Below are positions 24,352 to 33,653 of a DNA stretch of 64,000 bases, piece by piece. The stretch spans positions 189,301-253,300 of the forward strand of contig DAOSNS010000002.1 in the NCBI GenBank assembly GCA_035373625.1, read 5' to 3'. Numbering within the stretch: position 1 is the stretch's first letter; each line of letters opens with the position of its first letter. The translations under genes were made by a program, and so were the position numbers. The notes beneath the pieces were generated by a model, which saw only the letters and a program-made list of their open reading frames with translations, did no database searches and was not told the origin of the DNA. This DNA is from DSWT01 sp035373625. GTDB taxonomy: Bacteria; Chloroflexota; Anaerolineae; B4-G1; SLSP01.

Positions 24352-25563
24352 ATGACTTCAGAAATTCTATTCCTGGCTTGGGAAAGTCCGTGGCCTGCGT
24401 TTGGCGGCGGCCCGATGCGCATGCTAGGATTGCTCAAAGAGCTCAGTAAAACATACCCGGTGCATCTGATGGTGGTCTCCGCAAAACCGTTGTCTGCAGA
24501 GCAAGAGACCGAGCTTCGAAACTATGCCATTTCAATCACACGTGTTCCTTTGGCCAGTGCTACGTTAAGCGACAAACTGCGCATCGCGGCATCTATGGTT
24601 ACCCGGCGGATGCCCTATCATTGTGCACTGCTTGCCCTTTCTTTCCGCCGCGCGCCTGATAAGTTAAAGGAAATCCATGCCTTTCCAGGTGTGGTTTATG
24701 CTAATTATGGTCATTGGGGAACGTTGGTTCGAGGGCGACAGGCTAGGAATTGGATCCTTGATCAGCAGAACGCGGATGTTGATTTCTGGCGGGTTTATGC
24801 AACACAAGCGACCAGTGTGTGGCTCAAGTTGGTTGCTTTGCTTAACTGGCGGCTGGCGGAGGCGCATTTTCCGCGTATCTATTCCAGTGTAGGGTGCGTT
24901 GTCTCTGTGTGCGAGGCCGACCGGCAATTAACATTGGATTTGGCGCCTCAAGCGCAGGTCGTGGTGATTGAAAATGGCGTGGATTGCGCCTATTACGTTC
25001 CAGACCGCGCGTCGCGTTCCGTCCCACCACGATTGTTGTTCACCGGCACCTCTGCGCCGCGCAATGTGCTGGCGCTGCGCCAGTTTGTGCGCGGCGTGTG
25101 GCCGCTTGTGCAACGAAAGCTGCCGGATACCGAGCTGTTGGTAGCAGGAAATTTCAAGCCAGAAGCACAGGTCGAGTTCAAACAATACAACAATATTCGC
25201 TTTACCGGACGGGTAGACGATATACGTCCATATTTCAACCAAAGTGATGTGTTTATTGCGCCATTTGAGGAAACGCATGGCTCCAAGCTAAAAATTGCTG
25301 AAGCGATGGCGATGGGGATGGCGATTGTCTCAACGCCGGAAGGCGTTCGGGGATTTGCGCTTGTGGATGGGGAATCGGTTTTGATTGCTCACAATAAAGA
25401 AGAGTTTGCTACACAGGTGATAGCTTTGCTGGAAGATCCGGCGCGACAGGCTCGTTTGGGTATGGCGGCACGTGAGATAGCATTGTCTACTATAGATTGG
25501 AAGGTATTGGGGCAGCGTTTGATTGCTATTGTTGAAGCAACGCGAGGTTGTTTCTCGATTTAA
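24352..25563 (+). CDS. GT4-like glycosyltransferase (GT-B fold)
   Basis: A 403-residue GT-B enzyme. The N-terminal half has the glycine-rich FGGGPMRMLGLLKEL loop, and the C-terminal half holds the nucleotide-sugar site: GTSAPRNVLALRQF, FTGRVDDIRPYF, and SKLKIAEAMAMGMAIVSTPEGVRG with the ExE-like region. It probably adds one sugar to the growing glycan. The gene is close behind the GT2 gene, and its stop overlaps the next start (TAATG), so they are coupled. Confidence 0.88.
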   Translation: MTSEILFLAWESPWPAFGGGPMRMLGLLKELSKTYPVHLMVVSAKPLSAEQETELRNYAISITRVPLASATLSDKLRIAASMVTRRMPYHCALLALSFRRAPDKLKEIHAFPGVVYANYGHWGTLVRGRQARNWILDQQNADVDFWRVYATQATSVWLKLVALLNWRLAEAHFPRIYSSVGCVVSVCEADRQLTLDLAPQAQVVVIENGVDCAYYVPDRASRSVPPRLLFTGTSAPRNVLALRQFVRGVWPLVQRKLPDTELLVAGNFKPEAQVEFKQYNNIRFTGRVDDIRPYFNQSDVFIAPFEETHGSKLKIAEAMAMGMAIVSTPEGVRGFALVDGESVLIAHNKEEFATQVIALLEDPARQARLGMAAREIALSTIDWKVLGQRLIAIVEATRGCFSI

Positions 25564-27845
25564 TGGTGGAGGTAAGCTTGCAGGCTCTCTATAATGCGGG
25601 GATTGTGGTTACCGGGTTTCTATGGGGATTGTTGGCTACTTCGCAAAATCCTATTGCTCTTACGGGTGTCATATCACCGCAGCTCACAATTGCCGGTGGT
25701 CAAACGATAGTTGCCAGCCCTTTAGTTACTGTCACCATTGATCCCGGGGATTTTACGCCTGTTGAGATGGCCTTTAGTCATGATGAGAGTCCCTTTTCCT
25801 CTTGGGAACCCTTTCAGTCAGCCCGAATTTGGCCCATGAGTGATCCGGAAACCGCGTATCAGGCCTATTTGATGACTCTGAACGAAGGCAGAGCGTTTTG
25901 TGATTGGGATAACGAATTTGGCTCGTTGGCTTGGGGTGAAAGTTATATCCTAGATAGTCTGCTTGATATGTATGAAGTGACCAAAAAGACCATCTATCTG
26001 CAAAAATTTAGCGAGCATGCCGATGCGGTTATTTCCCAAGGGGACGACAACGCAAACCGTCCCGACTATCGAGGTTTGTTATTGCCGGGTTGGAGCGCTT
26101 CCAGCTATTTAACGTTAGCCGACACTATGTACAGAGACACATCAGGACAACCGGGTCTCCTTGTAAGTGGACGCTCGAGTTTGCGGCAAAATCAAGTATC
26201 GGTGCGATTGACAGAAACGACTACAATAACCGGCACGTTGTGGCAATTGGACGTGCATCGCAGTTTGGCTGGGCGTGCCGGAATTGTGTTTTCCGATACG
26301 ACGCTACTTTTAAATGAGCCAAATTGGAATTTCAAAACCTGGCCTAGTGCCTTCAATCCTGGGGATGCTGTAGTTTATGATATTTATTATCCCTGGTTTT
26401 ATGTTTCCGAAATTCGTTTATATGGTGTTAATGGAAATGACGTGCAAGCCAATGACTTTGAACTTTATGTGGCTATGTACGACGCTCAGGGAGAATATAC
26501 CTCCATCGTGACATTTACTTTGCAGACTTTGGTTGATTACGGGCAATCCGTTATCGCGTTTCGTGACTTTAGACAGCAAGGACGCTATTGGAAAGTGCGT
26601 TACGTAGGAGATGCGCCGTTACAGCTTGCTCCAGAATCAGGCGTGTTGATACGATTGTATGAAGACCCCTCACCGCCGCGTTCAGAACGGTTTAACGCGC
26701 CTGATTGGGAAGTTTTGGCGGCCCAGGTCGGGCGAAATTCTGCATTGGTAAAACTGCAAAGCATCGGAATGCAGCGTTCGTTGGATTTGACTGGGGATTG
26801 GCAGTTTTTGACCCCGCAACGTTATCGTATGGCTTTACACACAGGGATGATAGCTTTTCCTCTGTTGCGTTTCGCGCTTCTGATAGAGAATGAAAACCTT
26901 GCCGAATGGCGGATCAAAGCGCAATCGTATTTGGAGTATGCTCGCTCCGCCGTTAATAGCCATCAAGATGAATGGCGGAGTATTTCGACGACTAGAGGAT
27001 TTTATGTTTTTCGGGAAGATGCGCCGGTATGGGCTAATGGCGTGAACTTGCCATTCAATCAACAAGCAGTGATGGGAAAAAGTCTATTGCTATTATATGA
27101 CCTAACGGGTGAGGAAACCTATCGCATTCAGGCTATGCAAATAGCTCAAGTTTTACGAGATGGTATGATTTATGATATTGAGACAGACTCCTATAAGTGG
27201 CACTACTGGTTTGGAGAAGGGTACGATGGTTGGAAAAATGTCGAAGGACGGTTTATACCGACTTACGGGGGATACAAAAGCGCTGAAAGTATCACCTACG
27301 CCTCTATAGATATTGATTTCGTGTTGCTTGCTCATCGCCATGGGATAGTTTTCTCTGTTTATGATATTGTTCGCCTGTCCAATACTTTTCTGCGCCATCT
27401 GACGACTGCTGATGGGCGATTGTGCTTTAGGGTGGACGATCAAGTTATAGAGGGAAGTTGTAGTAATTATTATGTCGATAATCCATTGAAGGTCACCGAG
27501 TACCTTGGGTTAACCGAAGTGGTTCCTGCCGTTTACCAGCGTATGGAGATGGTCCGACCTTTCTCTACCGCCCTCGGTAGTGTGGGTAGCGGTCGTAAAC
27601 CCTATTTCCTGTCGCAAACCCTTTACCATGCCCAATGGCGTTTAACGCCTCGGTCAGGGCAGCATAAAATTTGCGTGCAATTGCAAGATGCGCAGGGATT
27701 CATAAGTGGGCCGTGGTGTGATGAAGTTGTTTTGACGATTACGCCCAATGGTTGTCCATTGTTCAGGTCTTTAACGAGTGCTCTGGGGTGTGGTGAAATC
27801 ACGTTCAATTTGTACCAGTATTATCTGCCCATTATTGTGCGTTAA
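25563..27845 (+). CDS. Large exported protein of the glycan locus, function unknown
   Basis: About 760 residues. A hydrophobic stretch at about 10-28 (GIVVTGFLWGLLATS) looks like a signal or anchor. Two separated helical regions with aromatic-rich motifs (DNEFGSLAWGESYILDSLLD near 115 and later FREDAPVWANGVNLPFNQQA, YWFGEGYDGWKN, SITYASIDIDFVLLAHRHG) suggest an (alpha/alpha) toroid like those of glycan lyases or epimerases, with beta-rich inserts. It ends in YYLPIIVR, a C-terminal tag-like ending I associate with Chloroflexota surface proteins. Start is uncertain: ATG 25563 overlaps the previous stop, while TTG 25578 has GGAGG 6 bases upstream. It may modify the secreted glycan; unproven. Confidence 0.7.
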   Translation: MVEVSLQALYNAGIVVTGFLWGLLATSQNPIALTGVISPQLTIAGGQTIVASPLVTVTIDPGDFTPVEMAFSHDESPFSSWEPFQSARIWPMSDPETAYQAYLMTLNEGRAFCDWDNEFGSLAWGESYILDSLLDMYEVTKKTIYLQKFSEHADAVISQGDDNANRPDYRGLLLPGWSASSYLTLADTMYRDTSGQPGLLVSGRSSLRQNQVSVRLTETTTITGTLWQLDVHRSLAGRAGIVFSDTTLLLNEPNWNFKTWPSAFNPGDAVVYDIYYPWFYVSEIRLYGVNGNDVQANDFELYVAMYDAQGEYTSIVTFTLQTLVDYGQSVIAFRDFRQQGRYWKVRYVGDAPLQLAPESGVLIRLYEDPSPPRSERFNAPDWEVLAAQVGRNSALVKLQSIGMQRSLDLTGDWQFLTPQRYRMALHTGMIAFPLLRFALLIENENLAEWRIKAQSYLEYARSAVNSHQDEWRSISTTRGFYVFREDAPVWANGVNLPFNQQAVMGKSLLLLYDLTGEETYRIQAMQIAQVLRDGMIYDIETDSYKWHYWFGEGYDGWKNVEGRFIPTYGGYKSAESITYASIDIDFVLLAHRHGIVFSVYDIVRLSNTFLRHLTTADGRLCFRVDDQVIEGSCSNYYVDNPLKVTEYLGLTEVVPAVYQRMEMVRPFSTALGSVGSGRKPYFLSQTLYHAQWRLTPRSGQHKICVQLQDAQGFISGPWCDEVVLTITPNGCPLFRSLTSALGCGEITFNLYQYYLPIIVR

Positions 27846-27948
27846 TATGCCTTTATGCAATGAACGAGCATAACTATCCCGAAGTATACGGCTAGAGCAA
27901 GTGAGCTTGATGATCAAAGACGGGCCGAGACGTTGAGGTTGTAAATCA

Positions 27949-29178
27949 ATGCAGATTCTCTATTTGCATCAATACTTTAATACCCCCCAAGACTCCGGCG
28001 GCACCCGCTCCTACGAAATGGCGCGGCGATTGGTGGCGTATGGCCATCATGTGGACATGATTACGTCGCAGCGTGCCATCCAAGATGACGCAGGACATGG
28101 CTGGCTGGAAACTGAGGAAAGCGGCATCCACGTACATTGGCTGCCTGTGCCATACTCCAATGAAATGTCCTACTCGCAAAGGATTGGCGCGTTCTTCAAA
28201 TTTGCCATTGGCGCGGCGCGTAAAGCAGCTTCCCTGAAAGCCGATGTCGTGTTTGCCACCAGCACGCCACTGACCATCGCATTACCCGGCATCTATGCCG
28301 CGCGCCGGCAAAGGATTCCGTTTGTCTTCGAAGTGCGCGACCTGTGGCCGGAACTCCCGATTGCCGTGGGGGCGCTGCGCAATCCGGTGCTCAAGTGGGC
28401 AGCGCGTTGGTTGGAATGGATGGCCTATCACGCTTCCGCACACATCGTCGCGCTCTCGCCGGGAATGGCCGAGGGGGTGATGCGGCGCGGCATCCCGGCT
28501 TCGCGCGTGACCGTGATTCCCAACAGTTGTGATGTGGCAATGTTTGACGTTCCTCAAGATCGCGGGAAAACTATACGTCAAAAGTTAGGACTTGCGTCGG
28601 AGCAGCCTTTGATTGTGTATACCGGCACCTTCGGTCTGATCAACGGCGTGGGGTATCTGGTCAGAGTTGCTGCAGTGATGCGGACTATCGCGCCGGATGT
28701 TCGTTTCTTGCTGGTTGGCAGTGGGGCGGAACTGGAAAAAGTCACGCAGCAGGCGCACGACCTGGGTGTTTTAGGTAAGAACCTGTGGATTTGGTCCTCT
28801 CTTCCTAAAATTGAAATACCCGATGTGCTGGCCGCGGCGACTATAGCCACCTCGGTGTTTGTGCCTCTAAAGCCGATGTGGAATAACTCCGCTAACAAAT
28901 TCTTCGACGCGTTGGCTGCGCGCAAACCGATCGCCATTAACTACGGCGGTTGGCAAGCTGACCTGTTGCAAGAAACCGGAGCGGGAATCGTGTTGCCGCC
29001 GGATGATATTGACCAGGCTGCGCGGTTGCTGGCTGATTTCGCACGCGATACAGCGCATCTGCATAAAGCCTCTCTCGCCGCGCGGGAATTGGCCTACACC
29101 CGCTTCGCGCGCGACACGCTGGCTTCACAACTGGAAGCCGTGCTGCGCAGTGTGGTGGATCGAGCCAGGAGTACATAA
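27949..29178 (+). CDS. GT4 family glycosyltransferase (WbuB-like)
   Basis: A 409-residue GT-B enzyme closely resembling the WbuB group: LYLHQYFNTPQDSGGTRSYE at the N terminus, a VFEVRDLWPELPIAVGAL motif near 124-141, VIPNSCDVAMF, a YTGTFGLINGVGYL nucleotide-binding loop and a NNSANKFFDALAARKPIAIN region. It probably adds the second sugar onto the lipid-linked first sugar made by the adjoining phosphoglycosyltransferase, whose ATG overlaps its stop (TAATG at 29176-29180). GC content is higher than in the island to its left, which suggests a different origin. Confidence 0.9.
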   Translation: MQILYLHQYFNTPQDSGGTRSYEMARRLVAYGHHVDMITSQRAIQDDAGHGWLETEESGIHVHWLPVPYSNEMSYSQRIGAFFKFAIGAARKAASLKADVVFATSTPLTIALPGIYAARRQRIPFVFEVRDLWPELPIAVGALRNPVLKWAARWLEWMAYHASAHIVALSPGMAEGVMRRGIPASRVTVIPNSCDVAMFDVPQDRGKTIRQKLGLASEQPLIVYTGTFGLINGVGYLVRVAAVMRTIAPDVRFLLVGSGAELEKVTQQAHDLGVLGKNLWIWSSLPKIEIPDVLAAATIATSVFVPLKPMWNNSANKFFDALAARKPIAINYGGWQADLLQETGAGIVLPPDDIDQAARLLADFARDTAHLHKASLAARELAYTRFARDTLASQLEAVLRSVVDRARST

Positions 29179-29795
29179 TGTATCGTCGTTGGGTTAAACG
29201 ATTCTTTGATCTGGGAATAGCGCTTCCGGCTTTATTGCTGCTCTCCCCAATCATGATCGGAATCGCTATTCTGGTGCGCCTCAAACTCGGTGCCCCTGTC
29301 CTCTTCCGCCAGCAGCGCCCCGGCCTGCACGGCAAGCCTTTCACACTCTACAAGTTCCGCACCATGACCGATGCCCGCGACGCCGAAGGGAATTTGCTGC
29401 CCGACGCCGATCGCTTGACCCCCTTTGGCCGCTTCCTGCGCTCCACCAGCCTCGATGAGCTGCCGGAACTCTTCAATGTGCTCAAAGGTGACATGAGCCT
29501 GGTGGGACCGAGGCCATTGTTGATGGAGTATCTCCCCTTATATTCACCAGAACAGATGCGCCGCCACGAAGTTAAGCCGGGGATTACGGGGTGGGCGCAG
29601 ATCAATGGCCGCAATGCCTTGACGTGGGAAGAAAAATTTGCACTGGATATCTGGTATGTAGAACATTACAATTGGTGGATGGATCTAAAAATCTTGTGGT
29701 GTACTTTGCTTAAAGTCGTGGCCCGTGAAGGCATCAACGCAGATGGACACATAACTATGCCTAAATTTACTGGGACGGCAAACGCGATAAAATGA
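29178..29795 (+). CDS. pglC: Monotopic phosphoglycosyltransferase (PglC-like)
   Basis: Transfers a sugar-1-phosphate from UDP-sugar to undecaprenyl phosphate, the first membrane step of glycan assembly. The 205-residue size is that of the small PglC type (no extra N-terminal membrane domain). It has a re-entrant hydrophobic segment (about 11-32), FRQQRPGLHGKPFTLYKFRT, the catalytic Asp-Glu in SLDELPEL, and MSLVGPRPL with the ITGWAQINGRN block. Genes for a PglD-like, PglE-like and PglF-like enzyme follow directly, so the sugar is probably UDP-N,N'-diacetylbacillosamine or a close relative. The stop overlaps the next start (ATGA). Confidence 0.9.
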   Translation: MYRRWVKRFFDLGIALPALLLLSPIMIGIAILVRLKLGAPVLFRQQRPGLHGKPFTLYKFRTMTDARDAEGNLLPDADRLTPFGRFLRSTSLDELPELFNVLKGDMSLVGPRPLLMEYLPLYSPEQMRRHEVKPGITGWAQINGRNALTWEEKFALDIWYVEHYNWWMDLKILWCTLLKVVAREGINADGHITMPKFTGTANAIK

Positions 29796-30409
29796 CGATT
29801 AGAGTACCGGTTCATGTTCTCGGTGGTGGTGGGCATGCGAAGGTAGTGATTAGCACGCTCCTCGCGGCAGGTTTTGAGATCGCTGCAGTTTACGATGATG
29901 CTGCGGCTAAATGGGGGCAGATGTGTCTGGGTTTTCGCATCTGTGGGCCGTTCTCGACACTGCCTACCGCTGCCCCTATTGCGGCGGTGGCTGCTGTGGG
30001 CGATAATCGTACCCGTCAAGCCATTGTGGAACAATTCAAAAATATACAGTGGGTTACGGTGATACATCCACGCGCTTGGGTACATTCTTCGGTGATCATA
30101 GGAGGAGGGACTGTGGTGTTTGCTGGTGCAGTGATTCAACCCGAAACATACATTGGAGAACATTGTATTATCAACACCGGTGCAACGGTAGACCATGAAT
30201 GTCGGATCGGTGATTATGTTCACGTTGCACCTGGTGTACATCTTGCCGGAAATGTGAACGTTCATAATGGGGCCTTATTAGGAATTGGCAGTGTTGTACT
30301 TCCTGGCGTAGATGTTGGTGATTGGACGACTGTTGGGGCAGGGGGAGTTGTTATTCATGATTTGCCGGGTCATAGTAAAGCGATAGGTGTCCCGGCCAAA
30401 GTTAAGTAA
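29792..30409 (+). CDS. pglD: PglD/NeuD-like sugar N/O-acetyltransferase
   Basis: A 205-residue enzyme with an N-terminal Rossmann-like part (VLGGGGHAKVVISTLL, near 7-22) and a left-handed beta-helix of hexapeptide repeats (about 95-195) with NTGATVDHECRIGDYVHVAPG containing the catalytic His. In the bacillosamine route PglD acetylates the 4-amino group made by PglE. It overlaps pglC by 4 bases and is followed by the aminotransferase gene, which supports that role over sialic-acid O-acetylation (NeuD). AT-richer than pglC and pglE on either side. Confidence 0.87.
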   Translation: MTIRVPVHVLGGGGHAKVVISTLLAAGFEIAAVYDDAAAKWGQMCLGFRICGPFSTLPTAAPIAAVAAVGDNRTRQAIVEQFKNIQWVTVIHPRAWVHSSVIIGGGTVVFAGAVIQPETYIGEHCIINTGATVDHECRIGDYVHVAPGVHLAGNVNVHNGALLGIGSVVLPGVDVGDWTTVGAGGVVIHDLPGHSKAIGVPAKVK

Positions 30410-30420
30410 GGAGTAATGGC

Positions 30421-31530
30421 ATGAATAAAACTATGATACCTATGTCCTTGCCCGAGATCAACGACGCCGACGTGCAAGCTGTGGTCGAAGTGGTACGTTC
30501 CGGCCGCCTGGCTCTCGGCCCGCAGGCGGTGGAATTCGAGCGGCTGGTCGCGGAGTACATCGGCGTCAAGCACGCGCTGGCGGTCAGTTCCGGGACGGCG
30601 GCGCTACACCTGCTGGTGCGCGCGCTGGGCCTGGGGCCGGGCGACGAAGTGCTTGTCCCCTCGTTCACGTTTGCTGCCAGCGTCAACGCGATCTTATACG
30701 AGGGCGCGACGCCGGTGTTTGTAGATATAGAGCCGGATACCTATAACCTCGACCCTCAGGACGTGGCGCGGAAAGTGACCTCACGCACCAAAGCCATCAT
30801 GGCCGTGGATGTTTTCGGTCATCCGGTGGAGTGGGATGCGATCCTGGAAGTGGCCGGACAGTATGGTTTGCGTGTGATTGACGATTCCTGCGAAGCATTG
30901 GGGGCAGAGTACAGGGGGCGCAAGCTCGGCAGTTTTGGGGATGGGGCGGCCTTCGCCTTCTACCCCAACAAGCAGATGACGGTGGGCGAGGGGGGCATCA
31001 TCGTCACGGACAACGACGAGATCGCCCGCCTGTGCCGCAGTATGCGCAATCAGGGCCGCCCGGAGATGGGCGCGTGGCTCGAACACGAACGCCTGGGCTA
31101 CAATTATCGCCTGGACGAAATGTCGGCGGCGCTGGGCGTCAGCCAGTTCAAGCGGCTGGAAACCTTCCTGGCCAAGCGGGAAAAGGTCGCGCAGATGTAC
31201 ACCCAACGGCTGCAAGCGCTGGATTGGGTGCGCCCGCCAGCGGTCAGGCCATACGTGCGGATGAGCTGGTTCGTCTATGTGGTGACATTAGCCGAAGGGC
31301 TGCGTCGCGATCCGGTCATCCAGAAAATGGAATCTCAGGGCATCCCGGCGCGCGGCTACTTCGCGCCCATCCACACACAACCCTACATCCGCGAGATATT
31401 CGGCGATCTGCAAGGGACTTTACCGGTCACTGAATCTATCGCGGATCGTACGCTGGCTTTGCCTTTTCATAACAATTTAAGTGAAACTGAGATAGAGATC
31501 GTGGTTAAGGCTTTAAAAGACGCCTTATAA
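30421..31530 (+). CDS. pglE: DegT/DnrJ/EryC1/StrS aminotransferase (PglE-like)
   Basis: PLP-dependent aminotransferase expected to convert a UDP-4-keto-6-deoxy sugar to the 4-amino sugar, with glutamate as donor. The 369-residue protein has SSGTAALHL near 56-64, D154 in VIDDSCEALGAE, and the PLP-binding K184 in YPNKQMTVGEGG. AAGGAG lies about 9 bases before the ATG. Its position between PglD-like and PglF-like genes supports the bacillosamine assignment. A hairpin after the gene may end or dampen this transcript. Confidence 0.92.
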   Translation: MNKTMIPMSLPEINDADVQAVVEVVRSGRLALGPQAVEFERLVAEYIGVKHALAVSSGTAALHLLVRALGLGPGDEVLVPSFTFAASVNAILYEGATPVFVDIEPDTYNLDPQDVARKVTSRTKAIMAVDVFGHPVEWDAILEVAGQYGLRVIDDSCEALGAEYRGRKLGSFGDGAAFAFYPNKQMTVGEGGIIVTDNDEIARLCRSMRNQGRPEMGAWLEHERLGYNYRLDEMSAALGVSQFKRLETFLAKREKVAQMYTQRLQALDWVRPPAVRPYVRMSWFVYVVTLAEGLRRDPVIQKMESQGIPARGYFAPIHTQPYIREIFGDLQGTLPVTESIADRTLALPFHNNLSETEIEIVVKALKDAL

Positions 31531-31555
31531 AATCACCCCTGGAGAGCCTATATAT

Positions 31556-31588
31556 CACAGAGGCGCACGCAACCATTGCGCCTTTGTG
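31556..31588 (+). terminator. Stem-loop after pglE
   Basis: CACAGAGGCGCA (31556-31567) pairs with TGCGCCTTTGTG (31577-31588) with one mismatch. No long T run follows, so it may attenuate rather than stop transcription toward pglF. Confidence 0.5.
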
Positions 31589-31665
31589 TGTATATGTTAC
31601 AATAATGGCATCCTGGAGATGCATATCGTGTTTTTCCAGGATGGTAGTTATTGAGGGGGATAACC

Positions 31666-33633
31666 ATGAAGACTCAGAATAAAAACCCCGTGGGGTTGCG
31701 GGTACGGTATTTACTTTGGATTGACCTGTTATGTATCATACTTTCGATCGTCTTCAGCTTTGTGATCCGCTACGAAGCCCTCCTTCGGGTATGGCCCTAT
31801 CTTAAACGCAATTGGATCTTGTTTGTCCTGATCCCACTGGTGCGGCTGCCGCTGTACTATGTTTTTCGGCTGTATCGGCGTCTGTGGCGCTATGCCAGTA
31901 TTCAGGAATTCAAGACCATTCTTCTGAGCGGTGCATCGGGATCATTGTTGATTTACCTCGCCAACTTTGGCTTGTTGCCGCTATTGGGAATCCCCTATTG
32001 CCCCTCACGTTCGATTTGGGCGTTGGAGGGTGGGGCGAGCATTGCGTTGTTAGGAGCCACGCGGTTGTTGCTGCGGCTATGGCAGGCGCGAATAACGCCA
32101 CAAGATGCCGCACGGCTTAAGGTGTTGATACAAAACCCACGACGTGTTCTCATCGCTGGGGCCGGTGATGCCGGAGCGATGATACTGCGGGAGGTGCAAA
32201 ATAACCCGAGGATTGGTTTGAATGTAGTGGGTTTTGTGGATGATAATCCTAATAAGTTACACATGCATATCTACGGTATACAGGTGTTGGGGACGCGGGA
32301 TGATATTCCGGCATTGGCCAAGAAAATGCGTATTGACGAAGTGATTATCGCTATGCCCACGGCGCCCGGGAAAGAAATTCGTGCCATCAAAGGGATTTGT
32401 GAAGCGGCCCATGTGTCTTATAAGACAGTTCCCGGCGTTTATGAATTGATTGATGGCAGTGTGAGCGTCAATCAACTGCGCGAAGTACAAATCGAAGACT
32501 TGCTGCGGCGTAATGTCGTGACATTAGGGACAGAGGGTATGGCATATCTGCGCGATGCTGTCGTGATGGTGACAGGTGCGGGCGGTTCGATCGGATCAGA
32601 ACTATGTCGCCAGATTGCAGCACAACGTCCTCGATGTTTGGTTTTGTTGGATCAAGGCGAAAGTGCCGTGTACTATATTGATTTGGAACTGCGGCGTCGT
32701 TTCCCTTCACTGGAGATTGCTCCGGTCATCGCCGATATCCGCGATCCAGCACGCCTGGAGCGGGTGATGGCGCGTTATACTCCTGAGATTATCTTCCATG
32801 CTGCGGCTTACAAACATGTGCCGCTGATGGAACTTAATCCCGAAGAGGCGATTCTGAACAATGTTCAGGGAAGTCGTAACCTACTACAGGTAGCCGAGCG
32901 TTATAATGTCAGGCGTTTTGTGTTGATCTCCACCGATAAAGCTGTACACCCTTCTAACTTTATGGGTGCCAGCAAACGTATCGTTGAATTGTTGGTTCAA
33001 GATGCTGCCAGGCGCAGTGGGCGCAACTTTGTGGCCGTGCGCTTTGGCAATGTATTGGGTAGCGAGGGCAGTGTCGTCCCCCTGTTCAAACAGCAAATTG
33101 CAGCCGGCGGTCCGGTGACTGTGACGCATCCCGATATGACACGTTATTTCATGACGATCCCCGAAGCAGTCCAACTGGTCATCCAGGCTGCGGTTCTGGG
33201 TAAGGGGGGCGAAATCTTTGTTCTGGATATGGGTGAACCGGTGAAAATTGTAGACCTGGCACGTGACTTGATCACCCTTTCGGGCTTGCAGCCGGATAGA
33301 GACATCGAGATTGTATTTACCGGGCTACGTCCCGGCGAAAAACTTGAAGAGTCCTTGTTCAATAAAACTGAATCCTACACCTTGACAGCGCACGAAAAGA
33401 TATTTGTGGTCACAGAAAAAATGCCGATTGAGAGTCAAGCATTGCAATGGGGCGTGCAGAAGCTCATCCGCATGGCGCAGGATGGCGATGTGGAAAACTT
33501 GTGGGCCAGCATTCAGGCGATTGTTCCTGAGTGTCAGCGCCTTCCTGGGGATAAGGGACCACTTATTATACAAGAAAAGATCGCGTCGGTTTGTGGTGGG
33601 GCTGTATCGGCTGCGCTGGAAGCTTCTGCTTAA
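31666..33633 (+). CDS. pglF: Membrane UDP-sugar 4,6-dehydratase (PglF/FlaA1-like)
   Basis: Converts UDP-GlcNAc to the 4-keto-6-deoxy sugar, the first step toward bacillosamine. The 655-residue protein has four N-terminal membrane helices (about 15-130), a first Rossmann domain (RRVLIAGAGDAGAMILREV), and a C-terminal SDR domain with MVTGAGGSIGSEL, STDKAVHPSNFMGASKR (Met in place of the usual SDR Tyr, as in long-form dehydratases) and GLRPGEKLEESLF. ATG 31666 is preferred, with GAGGGGG 7 bases upstream. Together with pglC, pglD and pglE it completes the sugar-activation set. Confidence 0.92.
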   Translation: MKTQNKNPVGLRVRYLLWIDLLCIILSIVFSFVIRYEALLRVWPYLKRNWILFVLIPLVRLPLYYVFRLYRRLWRYASIQEFKTILLSGASGSLLIYLANFGLLPLLGIPYCPSRSIWALEGGASIALLGATRLLLRLWQARITPQDAARLKVLIQNPRRVLIAGAGDAGAMILREVQNNPRIGLNVVGFVDDNPNKLHMHIYGIQVLGTRDDIPALAKKMRIDEVIIAMPTAPGKEIRAIKGICEAAHVSYKTVPGVYELIDGSVSVNQLREVQIEDLLRRNVVTLGTEGMAYLRDAVVMVTGAGGSIGSELCRQIAAQRPRCLVLLDQGESAVYYIDLELRRRFPSLEIAPVIADIRDPARLERVMARYTPEIIFHAAAYKHVPLMELNPEEAILNNVQGSRNLLQVAERYNVRRFVLISTDKAVHPSNFMGASKRIVELLVQDAARRSGRNFVAVRFGNVLGSEGSVVPLFKQQIAAGGPVTVTHPDMTRYFMTIPEAVQLVIQAAVLGKGGEIFVLDMGEPVKIVDLARDLITLSGLQPDRDIEIVFTGLRPGEKLEESLFNKTESYTLTAHEKIFVVTEKMPIESQALQWGVQKLIRMAQDGDVENLWASIQAIVPECQRLPGDKGPLIIQEKIASVCGGAVSAALEASA

Positions 33634-33653
33634 TTTATGATTCCCAGGTGACT

